From Arthrobacter sp. SX1312 (GTDB lineage: Bacteria; Actinomycetota; Actinomycetes; Actinomycetales; Micrococcaceae), in the NCBI RefSeq assembly GCF_002929295.1, contig NZ_PJIM01000001.1, forward strand, positions 728,040 through 792,039: 64,000 nt of DNA. The letters are read 5' to 3'. The notes under the pieces were generated by a model. The model was not told the DNA's origin and did not search any database. It saw nothing but the letters and a program-made list of their open reading frames with translations. A program made the position numbers and the translations under genes. Position 1 is the first letter of the stretch, and every line of letters begins with the position of its first letter. Shown piece by piece: positions 50,978 to 59,879 of the stretch.

Positions 50978-51766
50978 TTAATGCTGCGGTCTCGTGAGCC
51001 TGCCGTCGACGACGTCGAAACCCGCCGCGCGCAGCGCCGTGAGGTCGGCCTTCCCGAGGGCGGCGACATCCACCCGGCCGAGGAGGTCGGGCCGCCGGTC
51101 GGCGGTGCGCTGGAACTGCTCGAGCCGCCGCCACTGTGCGATCTTCGCGTGGTTGCCGCTCAGCAGCACCTCGGGGACGTCACGGCCGCGCCAGGACGAC
51201 GGTTTGGTGTACACGGGGTACTCGAGCAGGCCGTCCGCGTGGGATTCCTCCACGAGGGATTCCGGGTTGCCGACGACGCCGGGGATGAGCCGCGCGACGG
51301 CCTCGACCATGGCGAGCACCGCCACTTCCCCGCCGTTGAGGACGTAGTCGCCGAGTGACACGGGCCGGACGTCGAACTCCTCGCGGGCCCAGTCCACCGC
51401 GCGTTCGTCGATGCCCTCGTACCGGCCGCACGCGAAGACGAGGTGGTCCACCTCGGCGAGCTCATGGGCCATCGCCTGGTCGAACACGGCGCCGGCCGGG
51501 GACGGCACGATGAGGACGGGCCGGGAGCCGGCAGGAGCCTCGGACCGGACCGCTTCGAGCGCCTGCGCCCAGGGTTCGGGCTTCATGACCATGCCGGCGC
51601 CTCCGCCGTAGGGGGTGTCGTCGACCGTACGGTGCCTGTCGGTCGTGAACGCGCGCAGGTCGTGGATCCGCACGTCCAATACGCCGTCCTGGCGCGCCTT
51701 CCCGATGAGGGACAGGTCGAGAGCGGCGAGGTACTCCGGGAAGATGGAGACGACGTCGATGCGCAC
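50978..51766 (-). CDS. trmD: tRNA (guanine37-N1)-methyltransferase
   Basis: A 262-residue SPOUT methyltransferase that makes m1G37 in tRNA to prevent frameshifting. Motifs are [23 protein letters not shown] at the N-terminus, [30 protein letters not shown], and [13 protein letters not shown] of the trefoil knot. The GTG at 51766 shares its first base with the last base of the rimM stop (TAGTG), so the two are coupled. The open frame runs to 52210 but overlaps rimM. It is part of the usual rpsP-rimM-trmD-rplS cluster. Confidence 0.96.
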   Translation of the reverse strand: MRIDVVSIFPEYLAALDLSLIGKARQDGVLDVRIHDLRAFTTDRHRTVDDTPYGGGAGMVMKPEPWAQALEAVRSEAPAGSRPVLIVPSPAGAVFDQAMAHELAEVDHLVFACGRYEGIDERAVDWAREEFDVRPVSLGDYVLNGGEVAVLAMVEAVARLIPGVVGNPESLVEESHADGLLEYPVYTKPSSWRGRDVPEVLLSGNHAKIAQWRRLEQFQRTADRRPDLLGRVDVAALGKADLTALRAAGFDVVDGRLTRPQH

Positions 51767-52368
51767 TAGTCGCGTGTCCGGCCCGGCGCAGGGTGGGGCG
51801 AGTCGGCGGCCGGGTCGCGCGCGACGTCGTCGCCGTCGTCGGGCGCCTGGTTGGAGCCCGGGGTGTTGAGGTCGAAGAGGCCTGTCGGCGGCACGATGGT
51901 CAGGAAACCGGCCTCCGGGTCCACCTCGGGCACGATCGACGTGACGAACGGCACCAGCGCTTCGTGGCCGTCGGCGAGTTCGACGACGAGGAGGTCCTGA
52001 ACCGCCATGGTACGCAGGGCGGTGACCTTGCCCACGGACGTCCCGTCGACACGGGCATCGAGGCCGACGAGCTCGTGCTCGTACCAGGCGTCGTCGTCGT
52101 TCTCCTGGGCACCGGCGGTGTCGACGAAGAGCTGGGCGCCGCGCAGGGTCTCGGCCTGGTTCCGGTCCGCCACCTGCTCGAAGCCGACGATCAGGATGTC
52201 CTTGTTCCACCGCGCCTTGACGACCGTGAGTTCGGTGACGGCGGCGCCCTCCACGCGGAAGGTCCCGCCCGGCTCGAAGCGGTCCTCGGGGGCGTCGGTG
52301 AAGAGCTGCACCGTCACCTCTCCACGGATGCCGTGGGGCTTCCCGATCCTGGCTACGAGTACGTCCAT
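51766..52368 (-). CDS. rimM: Ribosome maturation factor RimM
   Basis: A 200-residue 30S assembly factor. The N-terminal RimM domain starts [19 protein letters not shown], and the C-terminal PRC-barrel has [20 protein letters not shown] and [21 protein letters not shown] 25-residue acidic/Pro tail extends beyond the family. The ATG at 52368 is preceded on the minus strand by two direct repeats AGTACCCA 11 bp apart, of unknown role. It is coupled to trmD by a one-base overlap. Confidence 0.94.
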   Translation of the reverse strand: MDVLVARIGKPHGIRGEVTVQLFTDAPEDRFEPGGTFRVEGAAVTELTVVKARWNKDILIVGFEQVADRNQAETLRGAQLFVDTAGAQENDDDAWYEHELVGLDARVDGTSVGKVTALRTMAVQDLLVVELADGHEALVPFVTSIVPEVDPEAGFLTIVPPTGLFDLNTPGSNQAPDDGDDVARDPAADSPHPAPGRTRD

Positions 52369-52433
52369 CGTGGTGCTCCTGCTTTGTCTGGCTGATACAT
52401 GGGTACTACCTGGGTACTGCATGGGTGGACGGA

Positions 52434-52470
52434 AACGGCCCCACCACCAGGTCCTGGTGGTGGGGCCGTT
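52434..52470. terminator. Terminator between khpA and rimM
   Basis: A perfect 17-bp stem (52434-52450 with 52454-52470) with a GTC loop. It lies after rpsP-khpA and before rimM-trmD on the minus strand, so rimM probably has its own promoter or depends on read-through. Confidence 0.85.
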
Positions 52471-52503
52471 CAGCATGCTGTATGCCGTGAAGCTCGGGGC
52501 CGG

Positions 52504-52749
52504 TCAGTCCCGGCGGCGGTCGGTGTCGACGACATCGACCCGCACGGGCTCGCCGTCCGCGAGGGCCGACACCACGGTGCGCAGGGCGCGGGCGGTGCGC
52601 CCCTGGCGGCCGATCACGCGACCGAGATCCTCCTGGTGCACGCGGACCTCGAGCGTCTCGCCGCGGCGGTTGGTCTTCGCGGAGACCCTGACGTCGTCAG
52701 GGTTGTCGACGATGCCGCGGACGAGATGCTCCAGAGCTTCGGCCAGCAA
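52504..52749 (-). CDS. khpA: KH-domain RNA-binding protein KhpA
   Basis: An 81-residue single KH domain (KH type II) protein. The GxxG motif is in RVIGRQGRTARALRTVV. The family binds RNA and partners with KhpB/Jag in some Gram-positives. It uses a TTG start (52749), overlapping the last base region of the rpsP stop by 1-2 nt, so it is coupled to rpsP. A strong terminator follows. Confidence 0.93.
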   Translation of the reverse strand: MLAEALEHLVRGIVDNPDDVRVSAKTNRRGETLEVRVHQEDLGRVIGRQGRTARALRTVVSALADGEPVRVDVVDTDRRRD

Positions 52750-52750
52750 G

Positions 52751-53155
52751 TTACTCTGCCTCGGTGGCTTCCGCGGCGGCGTCGTCGTTCTTCTTCGCCT
52801 TCGGGGTGATGGCCTCGGGGACGATCACGGAGCCCTTCTCGGGGGCGACGAACGCCTCCTTGGCGGCCTTGGTCCTCAGGGTGCCTTCCTGGCCCTTGAG
52901 TCCCTTGAACTTCTGCCAGTCACCGGTGATCTTGAGCAGGACGGAGACCTGCTCGGTGGGCTGCGCGCCGACACCGAGCCAGTACTGCGCACGCTCGGAG
53001 TTGATCTCGATGAACGAGGGCTCCTCGGTGGGGTTGTACTTGCCGATCTCTTCGAGGGCACGGCCATCACGCTTGGAGCGTGAGTCCATGACGACGACGC
53101 GGTAGAACGGTGCGCGGATCTTGCCCATGCGCTTGAGGCGAATCTTTACGGCCAC
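52751..53155 (-). CDS. rpsP: 30S ribosomal protein S16
   Basis: A 134-residue S16. The N-terminal [20 protein letters not shown] and [13 protein letters not shown] are typical, and the [10 protein letters not shown] motif follows. The C-terminal 50 residues are an Ala/Glu/Lys-rich extension found in actinobacteria. The GTG at 53155 is preceded by AAGGAG about 11 nt upstream; the open frame extends to 53290. In the intergenic region the minus strand has TGGCACAATGG, a possible promoter element, near 53293. Confidence 0.95.
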   Translation of the reverse strand: MAVKIRLKRMGKIRAPFYRVVVMDSRSKRDGRALEEIGKYNPTEEPSFIEINSERAQYWLGVGAQPTEQVSVLLKITGDWQKFKGLKGQEGTLRTKAAKEAFVAPEKGSVIVPEAITPKAKKNDDAAAEATEAE

Positions 53156-53309
53156 TTGTGTGGTCACTCCTTGTAAATGAAAAGGGGCGAACCCGTCATC
53201 CTGCTCCCGTGGGGCGGGCCATTCATGAGGGTTCAAAGGACACAATGCACGCGCAGAGAGAGGGGCTGCACGGATCGAGTACGGAACCATTGTGCCAGAC
53301 GGCCGTTCT

Positions 53310-54209
53310 TTAGGCGATTCCGCCCGGCGCGGCGTCGACGGCGACCCTCAGCCGGTTCCGCCAGGGGTCCTCGAAACGCAGTTCGGCCCCCGTGTGGTGG
53401 TTCGCGACGCCCGCATGGGCCAGGCGGTCCGCCAGTGCCCCGACCTCGTCCTCCGACGGTACCCGGATGAGGACCTCCCCGAGGCCGAGGGTGTCCTTCC
53501 GCGGACCTGCGCCCCGGCTGTTCCAGACGTTCATCGCCATGTGGTGGTGGTACCCGCCGGCGGAGACGAACAGGGCCTGGTCGTGCCATCCCGCCGTGCG
53601 CTCGAAACCGAGGACGTCCACGTAGAAGTTCTGGGCCGTCCCGACGTCACCGACTTGCAGGTGGACGTGGCCCACGCCGGCCGCCCTGGACTCCGCCTGT
53701 GACACGGCGTCCTCGGTGAGGTGCCGCTCGATGTAGTCCCGCGGGGGCAGGGGGAGGTTGTCCATCACCACCGAGCGGGTGCCGCGCCCGTCGCTCGTCC
53801 AGTTCCAGCTGTCCCTGGGCCGGTCGACGTACAGTTCGATGCCGTTCCCCTCGGGGTCGGTGAAGTAGAACGCCTCGCTCACGAGGTGGTCTGCGCTGCC
53901 CACGTACGCACTGAGGGGATGCCGCGCGGCAGAAGCGACGGCGGCGGCCAGGTCCGCGCGGTCCGCGAAGAGGAGGGCGGTGTGGAAGAGGCCGGCGTCC
54001 CCGCGCTGGGGCAGGTGCAGGTGAGGGGCCGATTCGAGGCGGAGGACGGCGCTCCCCCGCCGCCCGAGGACGACGGCGTCCGTCCCGTCATCGATCACCT
54101 CCAGGCGCAGCGCGGCCGTGTAGTAGCGGGCCAGTCCGGCCAGGTCGCCGACCTTGAGCGTCAGCGGTCCCATGGCGGTGTCGGTGGGCAGCAGGTCCTG
54201 CACGGGCAT
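53310..54209 (-). CDS. Two-domain VOC family protein, CatE-like extradiol dioxygenase type
   Basis: A 299-residue protein with two VOC halves (17-135 and 180-295). Residues at expected metal positions are visible: LFHTALLF and [11 protein letters not shown] in the N-half, [14 protein letters not shown] and [13 protein letters not shown] in the C-half. It resembles Bacillus CatE, a catechol-2,3-dioxygenase-like enzyme involved in quinone detoxification. The substrate here is unknown. GAGGAG lies just before the ATG at 54209. A perfect palindrome (54251-54262) lies upstream and could bind a quinone-sensing MarR-type repressor. Confidence 0.85.
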   Translation of the reverse strand: MPVQDLLPTDTAMGPLTLKVGDLAGLARYYTAALRLEVIDDGTDAVVLGRRGSAVLRLESAPHLHLPQRGDAGLFHTALLFADRADLAAAVASAARHPLSAYVGSADHLVSEAFYFTDPEGNGIELYVDRPRDSWNWTSDGRGTRSVVMDNLPLPPRDYIERHLTEDAVSQAESRAAGVGHVHLQVGDVGTAQNFYVDVLGFERTAGWHDQALFVSAGGYHHHMAMNVWNSRGAGPRKDTLGLGEVLIRVPSEDEVGALADRLAHAGVANHHTGAELRFEDPWRNRLRVAVDAAPGGIA

Positions 54210-54250
54210 GTCGGCTCCTCGGAGTAGAAGGTCTCCCCCCGTCCAACTCA

Positions 54251-54262
54251 TTGAAGCTTCAA
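54251..54262. promoter_or_regulatory. 12-bp palindrome upstream of the VOC gene
   Basis: TTGAAGCTTCAA is a perfect dyad located 42-53 nt before the VOC protein start and just past the 3' end region of the amidohydrolase gene. It looks like an operator; the regulator is not in the window. Confidence 0.45.
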
Positions 54263-54263
54263 C

Positions 54264-55370
54264 TTATTCCGGCGGTGTTCTCGCCATGACCTCTCCGCGC
54301 AGTACCACGGCCCGGAGGGAGGCGAGGGTACCCACGTCGAGGCGCGGATCTGCCGCGCAGACGACGGCGTCGGCGCTCGCACCCTCCTCGATCGCCGGGA
54401 AGCCCAGCCAGGCGCGGGCGGACCAGCAGGCCGCGTCGAGGGCCGCGGCCGGGCCGAGGCCCGCAGCGGCCAGTGCCGTCACCTCGTCCGGGAGCCGGCC
54501 GTGGGCGATGACGCTGCCGGCGTCGGTGCCCGCATAGACGGCGATCCCGGCGTCGTACGCCCGCCGGACCATCGCCTCACGCCCGCCCCACAACCGGCGC
54601 ATGTGCGCCGCGTAGTCGGGGTACTTGCCGGCCGCGCCGTCGGCGATGGCAGGGAAGGTGTCGATGTTGATCAGCGTGGGGACGATCGCCACGCCCTGCT
54701 CCACGAACCGGGGGACGTGGCGCGGGAGCATGCCGGTGGCGTGCTCGATGCAGTCGATCCCGGCGTCGAGCATGCCGTCGAGTGTCTCCGCCGCGAAGCA
54801 GTGGGCCGTCACCCGGGCACCCTCCGCGTGCGCGGCGTCGACGGCGTCCTTCAGGGCCTCGGGAGGGAAGGCGGGGGCGAGGTCGCCGAGGGAGCGGTCG
54901 ATCCAGTCCCCCACGATCTTGACCCACCCGTCGCCGCGCCGCGCCTGCTCCGCGACGGCCCCGGCCAGGTCCGCGGGCTCCACCTCGACGGCGTAGTCGC
55001 GGAAGTAGCGCTGCGTCCGTGCCACATGCCGGCCCGCGCGCACCAGGCGCGGCAGGTCCGCTCGGTCCTGCACCCACCGCGTGTCGTTGACGACGCCCGC
55101 ATCGCGGATGAGCAGCGTGCCCGCATCGCGGTCCTGCAGGGCCTGCTGCTCCGCCAGCTCGTCGGGCACCCGTCCGCGCCGGTCGAGGCCGACATGGCAG
55201 TGCGCGTCCACCAGGCCGGGCAGCACCCACCCCTCGATGGTCCGGAGCGGACGGCCGGGCGGACGCCGGAAGGTGAAGCGGCCCTCCTGCACGTAGACGT
55301 CCGGCACCGTCCGCGTCGGCGACAGCAGCACCGTCCCGGTGAGATGCAGGAACCCGGGTCCGTCACGCAC
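54264..55370 (-). CDS. Amidohydrolase family protein
   Basis: A 368-residue metal-dependent hydrolase with a TIM barrel and a small beta-sandwich. The metal site motif is GLVDAHCHVGLD (HxH), then the probable bridging Lys in DGWVKIVGD, His in ARVTAHCF and CIEHATGM, and Asp in YAGTDAGS. It probably hydrolyses a cyclic amide or peptide-like bond, as in imidazolonepropionase-like/prolidase-like groups; the substrate is unknown. The GTG start at 55370 lacks a clear Shine-Dalgarno and lies 24 nt after the next gene's stop, so it is likely in an operon with it. Confidence 0.9.
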   Translation of the reverse strand: MRDGPGFLHLTGTVLLSPTRTVPDVYVQEGRFTFRRPPGRPLRTIEGWVLPGLVDAHCHVGLDRRGRVPDELAEQQALQDRDAGTLLIRDAGVVNDTRWVQDRADLPRLVRAGRHVARTQRYFRDYAVEVEPADLAGAVAEQARRGDGWVKIVGDWIDRSLGDLAPAFPPEALKDAVDAAHAEGARVTAHCFAAETLDGMLDAGIDCIEHATGMLPRHVPRFVEQGVAIVPTLINIDTFPAIADGAAGKYPDYAAHMRRLWGGREAMVRRAYDAGIAVYAGTDAGSVIAHGRLPDEVTALAAAGLGPAAALDAACWSARAWLGFPAIEEGASADAVVCAADPRLDVGTLASLRAVVLRGEVMARTPPE

Positions 55371-55394
55371 CAGAGGACGGTCCGGCGACGGTCC

Positions 55395-56105
55395 TCATGC
55401 GGCGGCCTGGTGCCGCCCGGCGCGCAGGAAGGACCGGATGAGCGCATCCCCCTCGGCGGTGTCGTGCGGCCGGTGTCCGCCGGGTGCTACCCGGTGGATC
55501 GCGCCGGTGCCGGCGAGGTACTCGGCGACCTCCTCGTAGAGGGGTTCCCACCCTCCGGTCAGCACCAGGGTCGGCACGCCGGGGACGATGGCCAGCGGTG
55601 CCTCCCAGGGAGGGCTCTGGAGACGGAGCCTCGCGGCGTCGCGCCGGGCCTCGGTCGTGGCGGGCGTCCGAGCATCGTCGTCGACGACCTGCCGCGCGAA
55701 GGCACGGAGGACGTCGTCGTCGGACATCGCGTGGCGCTCCGCGAAGAGGGGCTTCATCAGCGCGATGTGCGCCGCCGTCGCCGGGAGCTCCGCCGTGAGG
55801 GAGAAGCACGCCGGCTCCACCAGGGTGAGCGAGCGCACCAGGTCGGGACGCTCGACGGCGAGCATCATGGCCGCCACGGCGCCCTGGGCATGGGCGACGA
55901 CGTGTCCCCCACCGCCCAGGGCGTCGGCGACGATCTCCTGGTCCCGGTCATGATCGGTGGCGGCGGGCTCCTCGGTGGCCGAGAACCCGTGCCGGCGGAC
56001 GTACAGGCAGTCGAAGTCGATGGACAGGCCGTGCTGCCGGGGCCACGCCGCGGCACCGAAGGGACCGCTGCCGTGCACGAACACCACGCGCTCGGCGCCC
56101 ATCAC
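55395..56105 (-). CDS. Alpha/beta-hydrolase-fold protein lacking the nucleophile Ser
   Basis: A 236-residue alpha/beta-hydrolase protein. The oxyanion loop FVHGSGPFG and the C-terminal APGGHRPHDTAEGD His are visible. The nucleophile elbow G-x-S-x-G reads VVAHAQGAVAA, with Ala73 where Ser would be (codon 55887-55889, GCC; TCC would be Ser). It is therefore either inactive, a non-hydrolytic member, or altered by a base error. The GTG/ATG pair at 56105/56102 gives two possible starts. It is followed by the amidohydrolase gene. Confidence 0.8.
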   Translation of the reverse strand: MMGAERVVFVHGSGPFGAAAWPRQHGLSIDFDCLYVRRHGFSATEEPAATDHDRDQEIVADALGGGGHVVAHAQGAVAAMMLAVERPDLVRSLTLVEPACFSLTAELPATAAHIALMKPLFAERHAMSDDDVLRAFARQVVDDDARTPATTEARRDAARLRLQSPPWEAPLAIVPGVPTLVLTGGWEPLYEEVAEYLAGTGAIHRVAPGGHRPHDTAEGDALIRSFLRAGRHQAAA

Positions 56106-56164
56106 AGCCCGATACCCATCAGTGAGGGCCTCGGCAGGTCGGATCCTCGCAGGCCACGCGCGCG

Positions 56165-57748
56165 CTACTTCCCGAGGAACTTCTCGAAGCCCTTGGGGAG
56201 GTTCATCGCCGACGGGTCGAAGTCCTGCTGGCCGCCGAAGGCGGCACCGGTGGGCGTGGCCGTGCGTGCGGCGGCGCGCCGCGCCTCCGCTTCCTGCAGC
56301 TCCTGCGCGGCCTTCGCGGGGTTGCCCGAGCGCGGCTTCTTCTTGCCCTTGGCGGCGGCTGCCTTGGTCTTGCGCGGGCCACCGAAGCCTCCCGGACCGG
56401 CCATGCCCGGCATGCCCGGGATGCCCCCGCCCGAAGCCATCTTCTTCATCATCTTCTGTGCCTGCGTGAAGCGCTCCAGGAGGCCGTTGACCTCGGAGAC
56501 GTGCACGCCGGAACCGCGGGCGATCCTCGCGCGGCGGGAGCCGTTGATGATCTTCGGGGCGACGCGCTCGTGCGGGGTCATCGAGCGGACGATGGCCTCC
56601 ACGCGGTCGATCTCGCGCTCGTCGAAGTTCTCCAGCTGCTCCCGCATGTTGGCTGCGCCCGGCATCATCATGAGCATCTTCTTCATGGAGCCCATGTTGC
56701 GGATCTGCTGCATCTGCGCGAGGAAGTCGTCGAGGGTGAAGTCCTCCTGGTCGGCGAACTTCTTCGCCATCCGGGCGGCTTCGTCCTTGTCCCAGGACTG
56801 CTCGGCCTGCTCGATGAGGGTGAGGACGTCACCCATGTCGAGGATGCGGGAGGCCATGCGGTCGGGGTGGAACAGCTCGAAGTCGCCGAGCCCTTCACCC
56901 GTGGAGGCGAACATGACCGGCTTGCCGGTGACGGACGCGACCGAGAGGGCGGCGCCGCCGCGGGCGTCGCCGTCGAGCTTGGTCAGGACGACGCCGGTGA
57001 AGTCCACGCCCTCGTTGAAGGCCAGCGCGGTGTTCACGGCATCCTGGCCGATCATCGCGTCGATGACGAACAGCACCTCGTCGGGGCTGATCGCCGCCCG
57101 GATGTCGGCCGCCTGCTGCATGAGCTCGGCGTCCACGCCGAGGCGACCGGCGGTGTCGACGATGACGACGTCGTGCAGGCGGGCACGTGCCTCGGCGACA
57201 CCCTGGCGGGCGACCGCGACCGGGTCGCCGGTGGCGGCCTCGAACTCGGAGCTGACGCCGGGGTGCGGCGCGTAGACGGGCACGCCCGCCCGCTCGCCGT
57301 TGACCTGGAGCTGGCGGACGGCGTTGGGGCGCTGGAGGTCGCAGGCGACGAGCAGCGGACTGTGGCCCTGGCCCTTGAGCCACTTGGACAGCTTGCCCGC
57401 GAGCGTGGTCTTTCCCGCGCCCTGGAGGCCCGCCAGCATGATCACGGTGGGCGGGTTCTTCGCGAGCCGGATGCGCCGGGTCTCGCCGCCGAGGATCCCG
57501 ACGAGCTCCTCGTTGACGATCTTGACGATCTGCTGGCCCGGGTTCAGGGCCTGCGAGACCTCGAGGCCGAGGGCGCGTTCCTTGACGGCGGCCGTGAAGG
57601 CGCGCACCACGGGAACGGCGACGTCGGCGTCGAGCAGGGCGCGCCGGATCTCGCGCACCGTGGCATCGATGTCCGCCTCGGTGAGGCGGCCCTTGCCGCG
57701 GAGATTCTTGAAGGTCGCAGTCAGCCGGTCGGAGAGTGAATTGAACAC
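56165..57748 (-). CDS. ffh: Signal recognition particle protein Ffh
   Basis: A 527-residue SRP GTPase that targets membrane and secreted proteins with 4.5S RNA and FtsY. The N-domain four-helix bundle is at 1-90, the G domain has GLQGAGKTTLAGKL, DTAGRLGVD and TKLDGDARGG, and the M domain is Met-rich and ends in a Gly/Met-rich stretch (GGIPGMPGMAGPGG). The last part (KGFEKFLG) is typical. The start is the GTG at 57748. It is divergent from zwf. Confidence 0.96.
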   Translation of the reverse strand: MFNSLSDRLTATFKNLRGKGRLTEADIDATVREIRRALLDADVAVPVVRAFTAAVKERALGLEVSQALNPGQQIVKIVNEELVGILGGETRRIRLAKNPPTVIMLAGLQGAGKTTLAGKLSKWLKGQGHSPLLVACDLQRPNAVRQLQVNGERAGVPVYAPHPGVSSEFEAATGDPVAVARQGVAEARARLHDVVIVDTAGRLGVDAELMQQAADIRAAISPDEVLFVIDAMIGQDAVNTALAFNEGVDFTGVVLTKLDGDARGGAALSVASVTGKPVMFASTGEGLGDFELFHPDRMASRILDMGDVLTLIEQAEQSWDKDEAARMAKKFADQEDFTLDDFLAQMQQIRNMGSMKKMLMMMPGAANMREQLENFDEREIDRVEAIVRSMTPHERVAPKIINGSRRARIARGSGVHVSEVNGLLERFTQAQKMMKKMASGGGIPGMPGMAGPGGFGGPRKTKAAAAKGKKKPRSGNPAKAAQELQEAEARRAAARTATPTGAAFGGQQDFDPSAMNLPKGFEKFLGK

Positions 57749-57932
57749 GTGCCGTGCACTACTTTCATCGGGGACTTTGGAGACTCAACTCCCAAGGGTA
57801 TCAACTGGGGGCGCTCGGGAGCTCGGCGTCCCGCCCTCCGACGCCTCCTGCCCCGCCGGACCGCCGCGCGCAAACCACGACGCACCCCGCCGGCACAGGA
57901 CACCCCGGGGGCAGAAGTGGCAAGGTGAGGAG

Positions 57933-59375
57933 GTGGATACTTCCTCGCTCGCAGAGCACGACACCATTCCCGCCGACGCCGACACCCGCGTCAGGACGCT
58001 CCTGATCCTCGGCGCCTCCGGCGACCTGACCGGGCGCCTGCTCCTGCCGGGACTCGCACGGCTCATCCGCCTCGGACGCGCCGACGGCCTGAAGCTCGTG
58101 GGCGCGGGTTCCGACGACTGGACCGACGAGCAGTGGCGTGAGCGGCTAGACAGCTCCTTCGCCGTCGCCCGCGAGAAGGCGGACGACGCCGGACGGGCGT
58201 CGCTGCAGCAGGTGCGCGACGACAGCCGGTACCACCTCCTCGATGTCACGAAGGACGGGCTGGCCGACCTGGTGCAGGGCCTCGAGGGTCCCGTGGCCAT
58301 CTACTTCGCGCTGCCCCCGGCCGTCAGCCAGCTCGCCTGCAGCGCGCTCGGGCCGGGCTCCCTGCCGACGAGCACCCGTCTCGTGATGGAGAAGCCCTTC
58401 GGCACGGACCAGGCCAGTGCGCACCGCCTCAACGAGAAGCTCTCGAAGCTGGTGCCCGAGCAGAACATCCACCGTGTGGACCATTTCCTCGGCAAGGCGA
58501 CGGTGTTCAACATCCTCGGCCTGCGGTTCGCCAACCGCATCCTGGAGCCGGTCTGGAACAACCTGCACATCGAGAAGGTCGAGGTGATCTTCGACGAGGA
58601 CCTCGCGCTCGAGAACCGGGCCCGGTACTACGACGGCGCGGGCGCGCTCCGCGACATGATCCAGAGCCACCTGCTGCACGTCATGGCGCTCCTGGCCCTG
58701 AACGCGCCGTCCACCCTGCACGAGAGGGACCTCCGCGACCACATCGGCTCCGTCCTCCGGGCCAGCACGGTGGACCTGGACAGCCCGGGCAGCAGCCGGC
58801 GGGCACGCTACGCGGCGGGCACGATCGGCGACCGGGAGGTCCCCGACTACGCCGCCGAGCCCGGCATCGACCCCGAGAAGGGCACGGAGACTCTCGCGGA
58901 GATCACCGTGTCCATCAACAACGAGCGCTGGTCCGGCGTACCGTTCGTCCTCCGCTCCGGCAAGGCGCTCGGCGTCAAGCGCAAGGAGGCCGTGATCACC
59001 TTCCGTCCGGTGAGCCACCTGCCCGTCGGGTTCACGGGCCAGGACGCGCCGACGAAGCTGCGCATCGGGTTCGGCCCCGACACGCTGCAGCTCGAGATCG
59101 ACGTCAACGGGCCCGGGGACATCTTCTCCCTCGACCGGGCGACCCTCAGCGCCGACCTCAACGAGACGGACCTGCTCCCCTACGGTGAGGTGATCGAAGG
59201 TGTCCTCGCCGGCGATCCGACGCTCTCGGTCCGCGGCGACACCGCAGAGGACTGCTGGCGCATCGTGGAGCCGGTCCTGAAGGCGTGGTCGGAGGGCCGT
59301 GTGCCCCTCGAGGAGTACCGGGCGGGCTCGGACGGGCCGGAGGGGTGGCCGTCCTCGCACGGCCGGAAGGAATAG
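57933..59375 (+). CDS. zwf: Glucose-6-phosphate dehydrogenase
   Basis: A 480-residue dehydrogenase that makes 6-phosphogluconolactone and NAD(P)H, feeding gnd. The cofactor site is LGASGDLTGRLLLPGL, and the substrate-binding active-site segment is HRVDHFLGKATVFNI (in place of the common RIDHYLGKE, so Glu is replaced by Ala). RSGKALGVKRKEAVI follows near the C-terminal third. A GTG at 57933 has AAGGTGAG upstream. It lies between ffh and glnK, where glnD is found in relatives, so it may be a relocated or second copy. Confidence 0.92.
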   Translation: MDTSSLAEHDTIPADADTRVRTLLILGASGDLTGRLLLPGLARLIRLGRADGLKLVGAGSDDWTDEQWRERLDSSFAVAREKADDAGRASLQQVRDDSRYHLLDVTKDGLADLVQGLEGPVAIYFALPPAVSQLACSALGPGSLPTSTRLVMEKPFGTDQASAHRLNEKLSKLVPEQNIHRVDHFLGKATVFNILGLRFANRILEPVWNNLHIEKVEVIFDEDLALENRARYYDGAGALRDMIQSHLLHVMALLALNAPSTLHERDLRDHIGSVLRASTVDLDSPGSSRRARYAAGTIGDREVPDYAAEPGIDPEKGTETLAEITVSINNERWSGVPFVLRSGKALGVKRKEAVITFRPVSHLPVGFTGQDAPTKLRIGFGPDTLQLEIDVNGPGDIFSLDRATLSADLNETDLLPYGEVIEGVLAGDPTLSVRGDTAEDCWRIVEPVLKAWSEGRVPLEEYRAGSDGPEGWPSSHGRKE

Positions 59376-59396
59376 GGCCGCACGAGGCCCGCCCGC

Positions 59397-59879
59397 TCAG
59401 ACCGTCGCGCGACGCAGCAACTCGTCGAGCTGCTCGTACGCTTCGGACAGACCGCCCTCCATCCCCGACCGCACCATGCCGTCGCGGGCCTCCATGCTCG
59501 GGTAGACGGCATGGGCCGTCAGCCGGGTCCTGCCGCCACCCACGTCCTGGAAGGTCAGGAATTCGATGCTGACGACGTCCGGGTAGCCGTCGTACTCGAA
59601 GGTCTGGATCGCGAAATCGTTCTCCCGGACGGTGTGGAAGACACCGCTGAACACGTGGTCGACGCCGTCCGGACCGGTGTGGGTGTAGCGGTAGCTGCCG
59701 CCGGTCCGGAAGTCGTACTGGTCGATGCCGAGGCGGAGACGCCGCGGGCCCAGCCACTGTGCAACGAGGTCGGGCTCCTTGTGGGCGCGGAACACCTCCG
59801 CCACGGGATGGTCGAACTCGCGGTCGAGGTCGATGAAGGGGAGGCCCTCCGGGACGGTGAGTGTCAGGGCGTTGCTCAT
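59397..59879 (-). CDS. SRPBCC/AHSA1 family protein
   Basis: A 160-residue START-like (Bet v1 fold) protein of the AHSA1 group. Typical parts are DREFDHPVAEVFRAHKEPDLVAQW, RTGGSYRYTHTGPDG and the C-terminal helix RSGMEGGLSEAYEQLDELL. The ligand is unknown. It overlaps the upstream ArsR gene by ATGA (59876-59879); such ArsR-SRPBCC pairs are common in actinobacteria. Confidence 0.9.
   Translation of the reverse strand: MSNALTLTVPEGLPFIDLDREFDHPVAEVFRAHKEPDLVAQWLGPRRLRLGIDQYDFRTGGSYRYTHTGPDGVDHVFSGVFHTVRENDFAIQTFEYDGYPDVVSIEFLTFQDVGGGRTRLTAHAVYPSMEARDGMVRSGMEGGLSEAYEQLDELLRRATV

Noticed and set aside
54501-57275. 924-codon plus-strand frame opposite amidohydrolase, hydrolase and ffh
   Set aside because: It spans three real genes on the other strand and has no ribosome-binding site or family motif.
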